NCBI GenBank assembly: GCA_018824795.1
Contig: JAHJFL010000012.1
Location: 1-5,461, forward strand
Direction of reading: 5' to 3'
DNA: 5,461 nt
DNA from: a bacterium
Lineage (GTDB): Bacteria > Campylobacterota > Campylobacteria > Campylobacterales > Sulfurimonadaceae
The translations under genes and the position numbers were made by a program. The notes below the pieces were generated by a model. It worked only from the letters and a program-made list of their open reading frames with translations. It searched no databases and was not told where the DNA came from. The number at the start of each line of letters is the position of its first letter. The stretch's first letter is position 1. Positions 5,343-5,461 of the stretch are shown here, in pieces.

Positions 5343-5461
5343 ATGCAAAAAATTTCCCATAATATACCAGAGCTTAGTTCTATGAAGAATTATCCAAAAG
5401 AGGTATATTATAGTGGTAACGAGAAACTTTTAGAGCGTAAAAAAATCTCTATTGTAGGAAC
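5343..5461 (+). CDS. dprA: DNA processing protein DprA, N-terminus (cut by window end)
   Basis: Thirty-nine codons plus two bases are present. DprA loads RecA onto incoming single-stranded DNA in natural transformation. The visible part reads MQKISHNIPELSSM, then KNYPKEVYYSGN (15-26) and RKKISIVG (32-39); the YPxxLYYxGN...L...ISIVG(T) pattern is the entry to the DprA Rossmann-like domain. The ATG at 5343 is immediately preceded by an in-frame stop (TAA 5340-5342), so it is the furthest-upstream ATG; no clear ribosome binding site precedes it, which fits coupling to the deacetylase gene ending 5 bases earlier. A second in-frame ATG at 5382 is the alternative start. The assignment rests on a short stretch but the motif is distinctive. 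Confidence 0.85.
   Translation, partial: MQKISHNIPELSSMKNYPKEVYYSGNEKLLERKKISIVG

Overview
The window looks like chromosomal DNA from an AT-rich, free-living member of the Campylobacterota (Sulfurimonas-like). I base this on the AT-rich, lysine-rich coding style, the compact rpsF-ssb-rpsR operon with no rplI behind it, the character of the bS6, SSB and bS18 proteins, and the pairing of a divergent polysaccharide deacetylase gene with dprA. No database search was possible, so genus level is inference.

Left part (1-2541, + strand): the tail of an unidentified gene, a TonB-dependent outer-membrane receptor (38-2011) and a small secreted protein distantly like YfiR/DUF4154 (2008-2541). The junctions are 4-base stop/start overlaps (ATGA, if the upstream frame is read correctly, then TTGA). 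This suggests one tightly co-translated envelope operon. The small protein should start at a TTG at 2008, not at the further-upstream in-frame TTG at 1981.

Middle (2542-4140): a 190-base convergent intergenic region carrying an isolated tandem -10-like motif (+ strand) and a strong hairpin just past rpsR, then the minus-strand operon rpsF (bS6), ssb, rpsR (bS18). This operon couples two partner proteins of the 30S platform to the single-stranded-DNA-binding protein. It has its own likely promoter near 4110-4139 and a leader of roughly 100 nt with a hairpin that could be an S6:S18 autoregulatory site.

Right part (4141-5461, + strand): a divergent intergenic region with an 8-bp inverted repeat whose arms are about two helical turns apart, sitting on the predicted promoter. 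It is followed by a membrane-anchored divergent polysaccharide deacetylase (PF04748/YibQ type) and, 5 bases later, the first 39 codons of dprA (DNA processing/natural transformation), cut by the window edge.

Most of the window is ordinary core genome. The part most deserving a second look is the coupled receptor plus YfiR-like pair, which may be a nutrient-sensing or c-di-GMP/kinase signalling module whose cytoplasmic partner would lie upstream. I see no mobile element, CRISPR array, tRNA or rRNA.
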